Origin: Acidobacteriota bacterium
GTDB lineage: Bacteria; Acidobacteriota; Terriglobia; Terriglobales; Acidobacteriaceae
NCBI GenBank assembly: GCA_003225055.1
Contig: QIAU01000144.1
Span: 156,445-220,444, forward strand
DNA: 64,000 bases
Direction: 5' to 3'
The notes beneath the pieces are model-generated. The model was given only the letters and a program-made list of their open reading frames with translations, was not told where the DNA came from and did no database searches. A program made the position numbers and the translations under genes. Shown one piece after another: positions 40,901 through 49,215 of this stretch (the first letter of the stretch is position 1; each line of letters begins with the position of its first letter).

Positions 40901-42231
40901 AAACGCACCTGGAGCTTGTGGTTTCCAGGGGAGGGAGGAACCTTGTTTTCCTCGTCCTTTTCCTGGCCACACTGGCTGCCGCCCAACAGCGCCCAGTGGC
41001 CCTAAAAGGCGGGAAGCTGCTGACCATCACCCACGGAACCATCAATAACGGTGTGCTGGTGATGGAGAACGGCAAGATCACCGCCGTGGGCAACTCCAAT
41101 TCCACCAAAGTCCCCGCCGGCGCTCAGGTCATTGATGTCACGGGAATGACCGTCTACCCCGGTCTGATCGATTCCGAGACCCACCTTGGCCTTACCGAGA
41201 TCAACGCCGAACCGATGACCAACGACCTGGTTGAAATGTCCGACGAGATCATGCCCCACATGCATGTCTATGACGCATTTCACGCCGAGTCAGAACTGAT
41301 TCCCGTGACGCGCATGAACGGGGTGACCAATGCCATAGTTGCGCCTGAAAGCCGCGACACTCTCCCCGGCCAGGATTCGTTTGTGCAACTCGCCGGCCGC
41401 TCGGCGGATGAGATGCTGGTGGTGCGTGACATCGCCATGCCCCTGAATTTCACCGGCGACGAACGTCGCAACCAGGGAACTTTCGAGAAGCGCAAGTTTC
41501 CGTCGACGCGCATGGGCATGGCCGCCCAGCTCAGGCAGGCGTTTCTTGATGCGCAGGACTACGCCGAGAAGTGGGCGGATTTTGAGAGAAAAAACAGCGC
41601 GGCAGATAAAGACGAGAAGGCCAAGAAACCTGAGCGGCCAAAACGTGATTTGAAGCTGGAGGCCTTACTCCCGTATTTGCAAGGCAAAAAGCCCGTTGTG
41701 CTGGCTGCCGAAGAGGCAAGCGATCTGGAAACCGCCGTCCACCTGGCTCGCGAATTCAGTCTGAGATTCGTTTTGAACCACATCAGCTACTCGCAACCGA
41801 TTCTCGAGGAAGTAGCCAGCTTGAAGGTGCCGGTTATTGTGGGTCCGATCTACCAAAACCCAAAGCCCTACGAGCGCTATGACGCGGTCTATAGCCTGCC
41901 CGGAGAGCTCGCCAAGCGCGGCGTGAAGATTGCGTTCGCCTCGTTTGAAGCCCACAATTCGCGCAACCTGCCGTATCAGGCGGGATTCGCCTCTGCCTTC
42001 GGCCTCCCCTATGACGAAGCGCTCAAGGCCATCACACTCAATCCAGCCGAAATTTGGGGTTTGGCGGACAAGCTGGGTTCTCTGGATGTCGGCAAGGTCG
42101 CGAACGTAGTGGTAGCCAACGGGGACCCGCTCGAAGTAAGGACCGACGTCAAGCAGGTCTTTATCATCGGAGAATCCATTCCGATGGTGAGCCGCCAGAC
42201 CAGATTGAGAGATCAGTACGGAGGAAAATAG
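40897..42231 (+). CDS. Exported amidohydrolase-like protein, second of the pair
   Basis: 444 aa with a signal peptide (RNLVFLVLFLATLAAAQQ). It is clearly homologous to the preceding gene (VYPGLIDSETHLGLTEINAE; FPSTRMGMAAQLRQAFLDAQ; AITLNPAEIWGLADKLGSLD). In the first metal motif the first His is replaced by Glu (SETH instead of SHSH), so this subunit may be catalytically altered or only structural. The overlap ATGA with the upstream gene supports a fixed 1:1 partnership. AGGAGG-like sequence lies upstream, inside the first gene. Confidence 0.85.
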   Translation: MKTHLELVVSRGGRNLVFLVLFLATLAAAQQRPVALKGGKLLTITHGTINNGVLVMENGKITAVGNSNSTKVPAGAQVIDVTGMTVYPGLIDSETHLGLTEINAEPMTNDLVEMSDEIMPHMHVYDAFHAESELIPVTRMNGVTNAIVAPESRDTLPGQDSFVQLAGRSADEMLVVRDIAMPLNFTGDERRNQGTFEKRKFPSTRMGMAAQLRQAFLDAQDYAEKWADFERKNSAADKDEKAKKPERPKRDLKLEALLPYLQGKKPVVLAAEEASDLETAVHLAREFSLRFVLNHISYSQPILEEVASLKVPVIVGPIYQNPKPYERYDAVYSLPGELAKRGVKIAFASFEAHNSRNLPYQAGFASAFGLPYDEALKAITLNPAEIWGLADKLGSLDVGKVANVVVANGDPLEVRTDVKQVFIIGESIPMVSRQTRLRDQYGGK

Positions 42232-42454
42232 AACTCAGAATCGAGCGCACTCATCAAAGGAGCGCAATCGGTGCGGACCCGCTGCTTTCCTCAAAGCGGT
42301 TTGACCGGCGTCCATGCACCGTTTAGGATTCTTCCTGTATCTAGGGCAAGCGGAACAGCTTATTCTGCTTATTCCAGATGCTCGAACTCTTCCTTTACAT
42401 AAATTCAAGGGCACAATTACACTACTCGTTTCGTCGCCAGGAGGTGGTTCCCAT

Positions 42455-42700
42455 ATGGCAGCCGTAGATGACAAGGTAAAGCAAATCGTAGTCGAGCAAC
42501 TTGGTGTCGAGGAAAGCGAAGTTACGCCGAAAGCATCTTTTGTCGACGATCTTGGGGCGGACTCTCTGGACCAGGTAGAACTGGTGATGGCCTTCGAAGA
42601 GGCCTTTGATGTCGAGATACCCGACGAAGACGCCGAGAAGATCCGCACCGTCCAGGACGCAATTGACTACATCGGCAAACACGCCAAAGTAGGCAAGTAG
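42455..42700 (+). CDS. acpP: Acyl carrier protein, copy 1
   Basis: 81-residue acidic carrier protein for fatty-acid synthesis. The phosphopantetheine site is Ser37 in [20 protein letters not shown] chose the ATG at 42455, with GGAGG upstream. The open frame upstream has no ACP similarity. It lies 44 nt before a second acpP and 292 nt before fabF. The two ACPs are identical at 72 of 81 positions; the residue right after the DSLD motif is Gln here and Thr in copy 2. Confidence 0.95.
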   Translation: MAAVDDKVKQIVVEQLGVEESEVTPKASFVDDLGADSLDQVELVMAFEEAFDVEIPDEDAEKIRTVQDAIDYIGKHAKVGK

Positions 42701-42744
42701 AACTAGAAAGGCGGCGCCGACCGGGGCCGTCATCGAGGAGAACC

Positions 42745-42990
42745 ATGGCAGCCGTCGACGACAAAGTCAAGCAGATCATCGTGGAGCAGTTGGGAGTCGA
42801 CGAAGGCGAAGTTACGCCCAACGCCTCGTTTGTGGACGATCTGGGCGCCGATTCGCTCGATACGGTCGAGTTGGTGATGGCCTTCGAAGAAGCCTTTGAC
42901 ATCGAAATACCCGACGAAGATGCCGAGAAAATTCGCACCGTCCAGGATGCGGTCAATTACATCGGCAAACATGCGAAAGGTGGAAAGTAG
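42745..42990 (+). CDS. acpP: Acyl carrier protein, copy 2
   Basis: 81 residues, with the prosthetic-group Ser37 in [19 protein letters not shown]. It has nine substitutions relative to copy 1, mostly conservative, and the same length, so this is a recent or selected tandem duplication. GAGGAG precedes the ATG. The fabF TTG start lies 3 nt after the stop, so this copy is tightly coupled to fabF. Which copy is the housekeeping ACP cannot be told from sequence, but Thr after the DSLD motif in copy 2 matches the common bacterial ACP. Confidence 0.95.
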   Translation: MAAVDDKVKQIIVEQLGVDEGEVTPNASFVDDLGADSLDTVELVMAFEEAFDIEIPDEDAEKIRTVQDAVNYIGKHAKGGK

Positions 42991-42992
42991 TT

Positions 42993-44234
42993 TTGGGACG
43001 TCGGGTTGTAGTTACAGGCATCGGCCTGATTTGCGGAGTCGGCAACACCACGGACGAAACGTGGAAGAACCTGCTGGCCGGCAAGAGCGGTGTTGCCCGC
43101 ATTACGCAATTTGACGTCTCCAATTTCGCCTGCCAGATTGCCGCCGAGGTCAAGAACTTCGACCCGCTGAATTTCGTAGAAAAAAAGGAATTGAAGAAGA
43201 TGGGCCGCTTCATTCACCTGGCGCTTGCCGCCAGCGACGAAGCCATGAAATCGTCCGGCCTGCAGATTACCCCCGAGCTTTCCACCCGGGCGGGTGTTCA
43301 CATCGGATCCGGCATCGGCGGATTCGACATCATTGAGCGCGAGCACTCCAATCTGCTGACTGGAGGCCCACGCAAAATCTCACCATTTTTTATTCCCGCC
43401 GCCATCGTAAATCTTGCCGCCGGGCACGTGAGTATCCGCTATAACGCCAAGGGCCCCAACGAGGCCACTTGTACCGCCTGTACCTCAAGCGCACACTCGG
43501 TTGGCGATGCCTTCAAGATCATTGCCCGCTGCGACGCCGACGTCATGATTGCGGGCGGCACGGAAGCGGCAATCACCCCCATGGGGGTCGGTGGATTCGG
43601 TGCGATGCGGGCACTTTCCACCCGCAATGATGAACCCGACAAAGCCAGTCGCCCTTGGGACACCGGCCGTGATGGTTTCGTCATCGGCGAAGGCGCCGGC
43701 ATCATGATCCTGGAAGAACTCGAATTCGCCCGCCGGCGCGGAGCGAAAATTCTGGCCGAGGTTGTCGGCTATGGCATGAGCGGCGACGCCTACCACATCA
43801 CCCAGCCCGCCGAGCAGGGCGATGGCGCGTATCGCGTCATGGTGAATACGTTGAACGACGCGAAAGTCCGGCCCAGCGAAGTGGGCTACGTGAACGCTCA
43901 TGGAACGTCCACGGACCTGGGCGACAAGCTGGAAACTGTCGCCATCAAGCGCACCTTCGGCGACCACGCTTACAAGCTGGCTGTCAGTTCCACTAAGTCC
44001 ATGACCGGCCACCTGTTAGGTGGGGCTGGGGGCTTGGAGGCAGGCATTACGGTGTTAGCCCTGCGTGACCAGAGGTTGCCACCGACGATTAACCTTGAAC
44101 ACCCGGACGAAGGTTGCGACTTAGATTACGTTCCCAACCACGCCCGCCAAGCGAGCCTGGAGTACGCGATGTCGAACTCCTTCGGCTTCGGCGGCACCAA
44201 CGGAGCGCTGCTGTTCCGGCGTTGGGACGAGTGA
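42993..44234 (+). CDS. fabF: 3-oxoacyl-[acyl-carrier-protein] synthase II
   Basis: Chain-elongating condensing enzyme. 413 aa. The catalytic Cys163 is in EATCTACTSSAHSVGDAF, and the two catalytic His residues are in VNAHGTSTDLGD and KSMTGHLLGGAGG. The C-terminal motif is NSFGFGGTNGALL. It starts at TTG, 3 nt after the acpP copy 2 stop, where the family N-terminus (GRRVVVTGIGLICGVG) begins. The acpP-acpP-fabF unit links to acpS elsewhere in the window. GC3-rich codon use is like its neighbours. Confidence 0.96.
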   Translation: MGRRVVVTGIGLICGVGNTTDETWKNLLAGKSGVARITQFDVSNFACQIAAEVKNFDPLNFVEKKELKKMGRFIHLALAASDEAMKSSGLQITPELSTRAGVHIGSGIGGFDIIEREHSNLLTGGPRKISPFFIPAAIVNLAAGHVSIRYNAKGPNEATCTACTSSAHSVGDAFKIIARCDADVMIAGGTEAAITPMGVGGFGAMRALSTRNDEPDKASRPWDTGRDGFVIGEGAGIMILEELEFARRRGAKILAEVVGYGMSGDAYHITQPAEQGDGAYRVMVNTLNDAKVRPSEVGYVNAHGTSTDLGDKLETVAIKRTFGDHAYKLAVSSTKSMTGHLLGGAGGLEAGITVLALRDQRLPPTINLEHPDEGCDLDYVPNHARQASLEYAMSNSFGFGGTNGALLFRRWDE

Positions 44235-44418
44235 ATGGTCGACGGTTGTCGATTTAAGGCCTGGTGGGTCGGCGTCCTTGCAACTCGCTGTTTTTTCAAT
44301 CGACAATCTCATCCTCAATCCCCAACAGTAATAGCACTTCTGTACCTGTTTTCACGCCTTCGAAACCTTTGCCAATCCCGCCGACGCAGGCCACAATAGA
44401 ATTTCAGGCGAGACACCA

Positions 44419-45132
44419 ATGCCCTTCATGGACAAGGCCTTCGGAAGCCTAACCGCCATCCCTCCAACCCGGAAGGCCGCAGCGCGAGCCGCTTTTGTGG
44501 ACGTTAAAGAATCGGCACGCGCCGTCCTGGCCGAATGCTTCAAACAATTCGGGATCGACTCGGTGGTCATCAGCGGCCATGCCGCGGACCGCTTGGCCAA
44601 GGAGAAGTTTGAAGCCTGCGTGGTGAAGCTTAGCCCGGCGGCGGAAAAGGTGATGGAGGCAGCTCGCAGCTCACCTTCCAATAGCCGCATGATCATCTAC
44701 GGCCTGGGCGGCAGCGCCCAGGACGCCATGCGCTATTCGCGATTTGGCATCAACGCCATTTTCCACGAACCGGTAGAGCGCACAACCGCCCTCAAGCTCG
44801 TGCGCGCCACCCAGATGCTGGTCGTCCACGAATTTCGCCGCTACGTCCGGGTTCCCGTGATCACCGAAGTCTCTGTCACCGCCGCCAACAGCCGCCGCTT
44901 CACCGCCACCAGCAAGGAGCTCAGCTCCGGCGGCATGTCGATGAAGAGTGCTGAAGAGATGGGAGTGGGAACACTCCTTGAGGTCTCGTTTGCTTTGCTC
45001 ACCCTTCCCCGTATTTGGGTTAAGGGGGTGGTTTGCTGGAAATCGAAGAACACCTTTGGCGTCCGCTTCGATCCCAATGACGACCGTCGTCTCCGCCTCA
45101 AAGAGTGGGTCGACGCCTACCTGGAAAGCTAA
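44419..45132 (+). CDS. Receiver-like plus PilZ domain protein
   Basis: 237 aa. The N-terminal 120 residues look like a degenerate receiver domain (AFVDVKESARAVLAECFKQF, VKLSPAAEKVMEAARSSP, MIIYGLGGSAQDAMRYSRFG), but the phosphoacceptor Asp position is not evident. The C-terminal PilZ domain has the c-di-GMP-binding RxxxR (RRYVR) and the second motif as ELSSGGM instead of the usual D/NxSxxG. It then reads PRIWVKGVVCWKSKNTFGVRF. Binding of c-di-GMP is probable. It is a candidate target of the diguanylate cyclase at 11-12.6 kb (inference only). Confidence 0.82.
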   Translation: MPFMDKAFGSLTAIPPTRKAAARAAFVDVKESARAVLAECFKQFGIDSVVISGHAADRLAKEKFEACVVKLSPAAEKVMEAARSSPSNSRMIIYGLGGSAQDAMRYSRFGINAIFHEPVERTTALKLVRATQMLVVHEFRRYVRVPVITEVSVTAANSRRFTATSKELSSGGMSMKSAEEMGVGTLLEVSFALLTLPRIWVKGVVCWKSKNTFGVRFDPNDDRRLRLKEWVDAYLES

Positions 45133-45227
45133 ACCTCTCTTATTGCCCTCATCCAAGGCGGGCGTAGTAGCCTCCCGGAGGATCGCGCGCGCACAACTGT
45201 GAGAGCCGGCGCCCCCGCTTTACCCCT

Positions 45228-45233
45228 TACAAT
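45228..45233 (+). promoter_or_regulatory. -10 box (TACAAT) for the acyltransferase gene
   Basis: TACAAT lies 7 nt before the GTG at 45241, again the leaderless spacing. This also decides the start codon. Confidence 0.5.
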
Positions 45234-45240
45234 AACTTCT

Positions 45241-45984
45241 GTGAGCACCGTGACCACACCGCCGGTCTCAGCAGAGCCTACCGGCAAAACCCAGGGCTGG
45301 ACCCTGCGCCAGAGCTTCCTTCTCTGGCTGATCGCCTGGTTTGGCTATCTTGCTATTCGCCTGATCGGCCGCACCTTGCGTTACGCGGTGCACATCGAGG
45401 AAGGCGGCCCGGAGAAACTCAGCACACGCCCGACCGTGCTCTGCTTCTGGCACTGCGGCATATTCCCCGCATCCTACGTTTTTCGCAATCAGCAGATTGG
45501 CGTGATCTCCAGCTACAGCTTCGACGGCGAATACACCTCCCGCATCATTGCCAAACTTAACTACGTTCCGATCAAAGGTTCCAGTTCGAAGGGAGCGGTA
45601 CGGGCGTTGCTCGAATCAAGGCGCCTGCTCCAGCAAGGCAATACAGTTGGCTTCACCAGCGACGGTCCCCGCGGTCCCGCATTCATTGCCAAGCCCGGCC
45701 CGGTGCTGCTGGCGAGCAAAACGGGAGTGCCGCTCGTCCCATTTCACATCGCTCTTGAAGATCCCTGGCGGCTGCCCTCCTGGGACCGGCTCATGATCCC
45801 CAAGCCTTTTTCGAAGGCTCTGGTTTGCCTCGGCCGACAGATTCTTGCGTCCCCCGACGCCGACGACACTCAGATGCAGGCCGTGCAGGCAGAACTTCAA
45901 GCAGCGCTGGAAAGAGTCCGCGACTTCGCCGAAGCCCACGTGCAAGAAGTGGGGACCGCCGAGTTCCCGCTGCACCGCCTCTAG
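45241..45984 (+). CDS. Lysophospholipid acyltransferase family protein (DUF374)
   Basis: 247 aa with one N-terminal membrane segment (SFLLWLIAWFGYLAIRLIGRT in adjoining blocks). DUF374 features are VLCFWHCGIFPASYVF, with the catalytic-type His in WHCG, then SSYSFDGEYTSRIIAKLNYV, GSSSKGAVRALLES, GFTSDGPRGPAFIAKPG, and PLVPFHIALEDPW. Such proteins acylate lipid A precursors or lysophospholipids at the inner membrane. The GTG start is chosen from the TACAAT box 7 nt upstream. The frame is open to an ATG at 45199 without similarity. Confidence 0.87.
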   Translation: MSTVTTPPVSAEPTGKTQGWTLRQSFLLWLIAWFGYLAIRLIGRTLRYAVHIEEGGPEKLSTRPTVLCFWHCGIFPASYVFRNQQIGVISSYSFDGEYTSRIIAKLNYVPIKGSSSKGAVRALLESRRLLQQGNTVGFTSDGPRGPAFIAKPGPVLLASKTGVPLVPFHIALEDPWRLPSWDRLMIPKPFSKALVCLGRQILASPDADDTQMQAVQAELQAALERVRDFAEAHVQEVGTAEFPLHRL

Positions 45985-46113
45985 CCTAAGCCTAGCCGTA
46001 TGGCGCGGCACGTCGCCCCCGGTTTAGTTTTAGTTTTTCTCGGCGCTCCCGGCCTACTCGAGGCGGTGATTTTTTTGAGTAGCAAGCCCATTCAGCCCAT
46101 TCAGCCCCATTCA

Positions 46114-46142
46114 TTGACACCTCGCCCACCGGCGAGTAGAGT
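46114..46142 (+). promoter_or_regulatory. Sigma-70 promoter for the cobalamin riboswitch operon
   Basis: TTGACA (46114-46119), 17 nt, TAGAGT (46137-46142). It is preceded by CCCATTCAG-type tandem words (46088-46110). This is the best-matched -35/-10 pair in the window besides the rRNA one. Confidence 0.75.
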
Positions 46143-46174
46143 TTTCTCGCTCGATTGTTCTTTCTCAAGCCCTC

Positions 46175-46400
46175 AGGTTCGCGCGTCCCCGTCAGCCGAT
46201 GAGGACCTGGGAAGCGGGTGAAAATCCCGCGCTGCCGCGCAACTGTAAGCGAGGAAATCGCCGCCGGCCACTGGTAGTTCCGGGAAGGCCGGCAGCCACA
46301 CTGGACCACAGCAGAGCTGAGCTTCGCTCGGCGCGGACGGGTCACCCCGTCGCCAATGCGGTCCTAACTCGCCAAGCCAGGAGACCGGCGCGTACCACCA
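46175..46400 (+). promoter_or_regulatory. Cobalamin (B12) riboswitch
   Basis: Contains the conserved core GGGAAGCGGGTGAAAATCCC (46209-46228), GCTGCCGCGCAACTGTAAGC (46231-46250) and the B12-box GCCAAGCCAGGAGACCGGCG spanning about 46371-46390. It lies between a strong promoter and the TonB receptor gene, so cobalamin should repress receptor synthesis. A GAGCTTCGCTCGG hairpin (46319-46331), differing at one base from the core of the recG/selA element, sits in the variable part of the aptamer. Confidence 0.92.
46319..46331. repeat. Palindromic element copy within the riboswitch
   Basis: GAGCTTCGCTCGG matches the reverse complement of the recG/selA core at 12 of 13 bases. It forms a small stem in a variable region of the cobalamin riboswitch. 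Confidence 0.45.
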
Positions 46401-46434
46401 ACTTCAACCCCTTTCGCGTGCGAAGGAGGATTGC

Positions 46435-48594
46435 GTGTATCGCGCTGGTCTTTCCATTTTTCTCCTGTTGGTGAGCGCTTGTGCCGCTCAGTTGAAAGTC
46501 AGGGTCTTGGATCCCCAATCATCCGTCATTGCCGGCGCGGAGGTCATTCTTCTCGACGGAGAGCGGTCGCGGGATGTCCAAATCACCTCCGCCCAGGGAC
46601 TAGCCCTTTTGCGCGGAGTCGGCACCGGTGGATATCGCCTGCGGGTGCTGGCCCCCGGTTTTTCGCCGCAGGAACTCGGCGTTTCCCACGAACAGGCCGA
46701 GATAACCGTGAAGCTGCACCTCGCCACGGCGGCGGAAACGGTGGTGGTAACCGGCACACGAAATCCTGTGCCGGAAGAACAAGCCGGTGCGAGCGTGTCG
46801 ACGCTGGAAGGCGACCAACTTTCGCTAATGCACCCAGTCTCAGCCGCTGACGCCCTGCGATTCTTGCCCGGCGCCGTGGTCAACACTCAGGGCCAACGAG
46901 GAGGGCTGGCTTCTTTGTTTGTTCGTGGTGGTGACTCGCGTTACAACAAGGTCATCATCGACGGCGTGTCGGTTAACGATCCGGGCGGCACCTTCGACTT
47001 TGGAGTCGTCCCCTTGCAGCAAACCGAGCGCGTCGAATTTGTGCACGGCGCGCAGAGCACTCTCTACGGGTCCGATGCCATGACCAGTGTCGTGCAAGCC
47101 TGGACTCGCACCGGCACTACCTTGGCTCCGGAACTACGGCTGGGGGCTGATGGCGGCAATTTCAATACGGCCGATGGCTATCTTTCCCTGGCGGGAGCGA
47201 GGGGGCGCTACGATTACGACGTTTTTGGCGATCAGCTCAACACCACCGGCCAGGGCATCAATGATGATTACTCCAACTCCTCGCAAGGCGCCAACCTGGG
47301 CTTACAGATCAACCCGAGCACTCTATTCCGTGTTCGCGCCCGTCATTCCAACAATCGCACCGGGGTTTCGGGAGAGTGGAAGTTCAACGGCCAGGCTCTC
47401 GAGCCACCAGACTCTGACCAGTGGGCACGCCAGAACAATCTCCTGGCGAGCGCCGAACTGCTATTGACTGGGCCCTCCCGCTGGCAACACCGGCTCAATG
47501 GTTTTGAGCATCAGCACAAGCGCGTCAATGTGGATACCTTCAGCGACCCCGGCCGCTTGTTCGATTTTCCCACTCACGCGATTGCCGAGGTTAACCGCGC
47601 GGGTTTCGATTACCAAGGCAACTATCTGGAACGAAGCTGGGCGCAATCGACTTTCGGCTACGAATTCGAAGATGAAAACGGTTTTACCGGCGACTTGAAC
47701 TACCCGCCGATAGTACACGGGCTGCGCCGGAATCAGGCCGCCTACGGGCAACAGACAGTCACGGTCGGCAAGCTCGCTGCGATTCTGGGCATGCGCTTCG
47801 TCCACAACACTACCTTCGGGAACAGGGCGGTACCGCGAATAGCTCTCGCCTTCGAAGCTCGGAAAGGTGGGGCCATCCTTTCCGGAACCCGGCTGCGCTT
47901 CTCCTATGCGACGGGTATCAAGGAGCCTCGTCTGGAGGAGTCGTTCGCCAGCGGACAGGGAATCCTTCCCAACCCCAACTTGAAAGCGGAAGAAAATCGT
48001 GCTTTCGAGGCGGGCGTGCAGCAACGGTTGCTGGGCGGAAAATACGCTCTCGACGCTACCTATTACAACAATCTGTTTCGCAACCAGATCGACTTCGCCA
48101 TTCTCGATCCAGTGAATTTCGTCGGAAAGTACGAGAACATCGACAAATCTATGGCGCACGGCGCGGAGGTGGAATTTCGCGGCCGGCCTCTTTCGCGCTT
48201 GTCGTTGGATCTCGCTTACAACTACACCTCGACGCAGATTCTCGAGCAACCCTTTGCCTTTGACGGACTGCATCAGCCCGGGCATCCGCTGCTGCGGCGT
48301 CCCAAACATTCTGGGAGTCTTCTGCTGAATTGCATCGCCAACCGCTGGGGAACAAACCTGGGAGCCAGCTTGGTAGGCCGCCGGCCAGACTCCGACTTCC
48401 TTGGCTTTGGCATTAATCACGCTGCCGGTTACGCGCGAGTGGACCTGGGCGCATGGTACGCTCTGACGTCCCGTGTGACCGCATACGTAAACGTGGAGAA
48501 CGCTCTGAACCGGCACTATGAGGAGGCAGTTGGCTATCCGGCCCTGGGCGCCAATTTCCGGGCCGGAGTGCGATTCAGGATAGGAGGAGAATGA
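46435..48594 (+). CDS. TonB-dependent receptor, probable cobalamin transporter (BtuB-like)
   Basis: 719 aa with a signal peptide (YRAGLSIFLLLVSACAAQ). A short carboxypeptidase-regulatory-like domain follows (about residues 20-95, AGAEVILLDGERSRDVQITS). Then come the plug (TVVVTGTRNPVPEEQAG, ADALRFLPGAVV, SLFVRGGDSRYNKVIIDGVS) and the beta-barrel ending GANFRAGVRFRIGGE. GTG start with AAGGAGGA. The upstream cobalamin riboswitch indicates a corrinoid substrate. The extra N-terminal domain is a feature of many acidobacterial TonB receptors and is absent from E. coli BtuB. No btuCDF genes follow. Confidence 0.9.
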   Translation: MYRAGLSIFLLLVSACAAQLKVRVLDPQSSVIAGAEVILLDGERSRDVQITSAQGLALLRGVGTGGYRLRVLAPGFSPQELGVSHEQAEITVKLHLATAAETVVVTGTRNPVPEEQAGASVSTLEGDQLSLMHPVSAADALRFLPGAVVNTQGQRGGLASLFVRGGDSRYNKVIIDGVSVNDPGGTFDFGVVPLQQTERVEFVHGAQSTLYGSDAMTSVVQAWTRTGTTLAPELRLGADGGNFNTADGYLSLAGARGRYDYDVFGDQLNTTGQGINDDYSNSSQGANLGLQINPSTLFRVRARHSNNRTGVSGEWKFNGQALEPPDSDQWARQNNLLASAELLLTGPSRWQHRLNGFEHQHKRVNVDTFSDPGRLFDFPTHAIAEVNRAGFDYQGNYLERSWAQSTFGYEFEDENGFTGDLNYPPIVHGLRRNQAAYGQQTVTVGKLAAILGMRFVHNTTFGNRAVPRIALAFEARKGGAILSGTRLRFSYATGIKEPRLEESFASGQGILPNPNLKAEENRAFEAGVQQRLLGGKYALDATYYNNLFRNQIDFAILDPVNFVGKYENIDKSMAHGAEVEFRGRPLSRLSLDLAYNYTSTQILEQPFAFDGLHQPGHPLLRRPKHSGSLLLNCIANRWGTNLGASLVGRRPDSDFLGFGINHAAGYARVDLGAWYALTSRVTAYVNVENALNRHYEEAVGYPALGANFRAGVRFRIGGE

Positions 48595-48909
48595 TTGTTG
48601 TCTGAGCGAAAGGCAGGATCCGCAGCTGGTTTCATAACCGGTCTTTGGGTAAGGCACGGCTTCAGGAGCCTAGCCTCGAGCGAAGTCAAGCGGTGCCGCT
48701 GTGGTCCTTGAAGGTGCGGCTTTACCCGCTGAGGGACTTATGAACGTCTCTCATTGCGGACTGGACTAGCTGCGGTAAAGCCTGTTCCAGTTGTGGGCTT
48801 GAGGATGCAGGGCCAAAGGCCCGGCTCTGCAGATTAGCCATTTTGCAGCGTGGTGAGCCAGCCTTGCTCCAAGCCCAGGGAGCCCGAGATTCCAGGAAGT
48901 CGCCGGCAC
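48595..48909. other. Intergenic region after the TonB receptor
   Basis: 315 nt without a supported gene. It contains a GGGCCAAAGGCCC-like small palindrome near 48811 and a CCTCGAGCGAAGTCAAG stretch of the GAGCGAAG-type repeat words (48673-48689). Confidence 0.45.
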
Positions 48910-49215
48910 TCACGCAGCGCAACACTTCTTGTACTTCTGGCCAGAGCCGCAGGGGCAATAGTCGTTACCAGTAACCCGCGGAGGAGCCTTGGCAACTTTG
49001 AACGGCTCTGGCGGGCGGAGAATGCGCTCAACCTCGCTGATGTCCTCTCGTTGATCGGACTCGATTCCGACGATCACCTGTATCCCGTGCTGATTGCATA
49101 GGTCCAGGATTTGGCGTGCTCTCTCCTCCGTCGCTACCCGCACCACGGCGGGATGCTTCTTCGTTCCGATTCTGTCCCCTCCCCCAGCAAGACCCCGACT
49201 AGACTCGGCTCTCAT
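48910..49215 (-). CDS. SEC-C metal-binding protein (PBPRA1643-like family)
   Basis: 101 residues. The C-terminal SEC-C zinc motif is complete: NDYCPCGSGQKYKKCCA. The preceding domain (IGTKKHPAVVRVATEERARQ and IQVIVGIESDQREDISEVER) resembles the small PBPRA1643-type family, which carries the SecA C-terminal-like zinc site without the rest of SecA. A TACAAT box on the minus strand (49247-49252) lies 31 nt upstream of the ATG. Its function is unknown. Confidence 0.85.
   Translation of the reverse strand: MRAESSRGLAGGGDRIGTKKHPAVVRVATEERARQILDLCNQHGIQVIVGIESDQREDISEVERILRPPEPFKVAKAPPRVTGNDYCPCGSGQKYKKCCAA

Noticed and set aside
47461..48657. A 398-residue open frame on the minus strand over the TonB receptor
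   Set aside because: It mirrors the codon periodicity of the receptor gene and has no recognisable motif.
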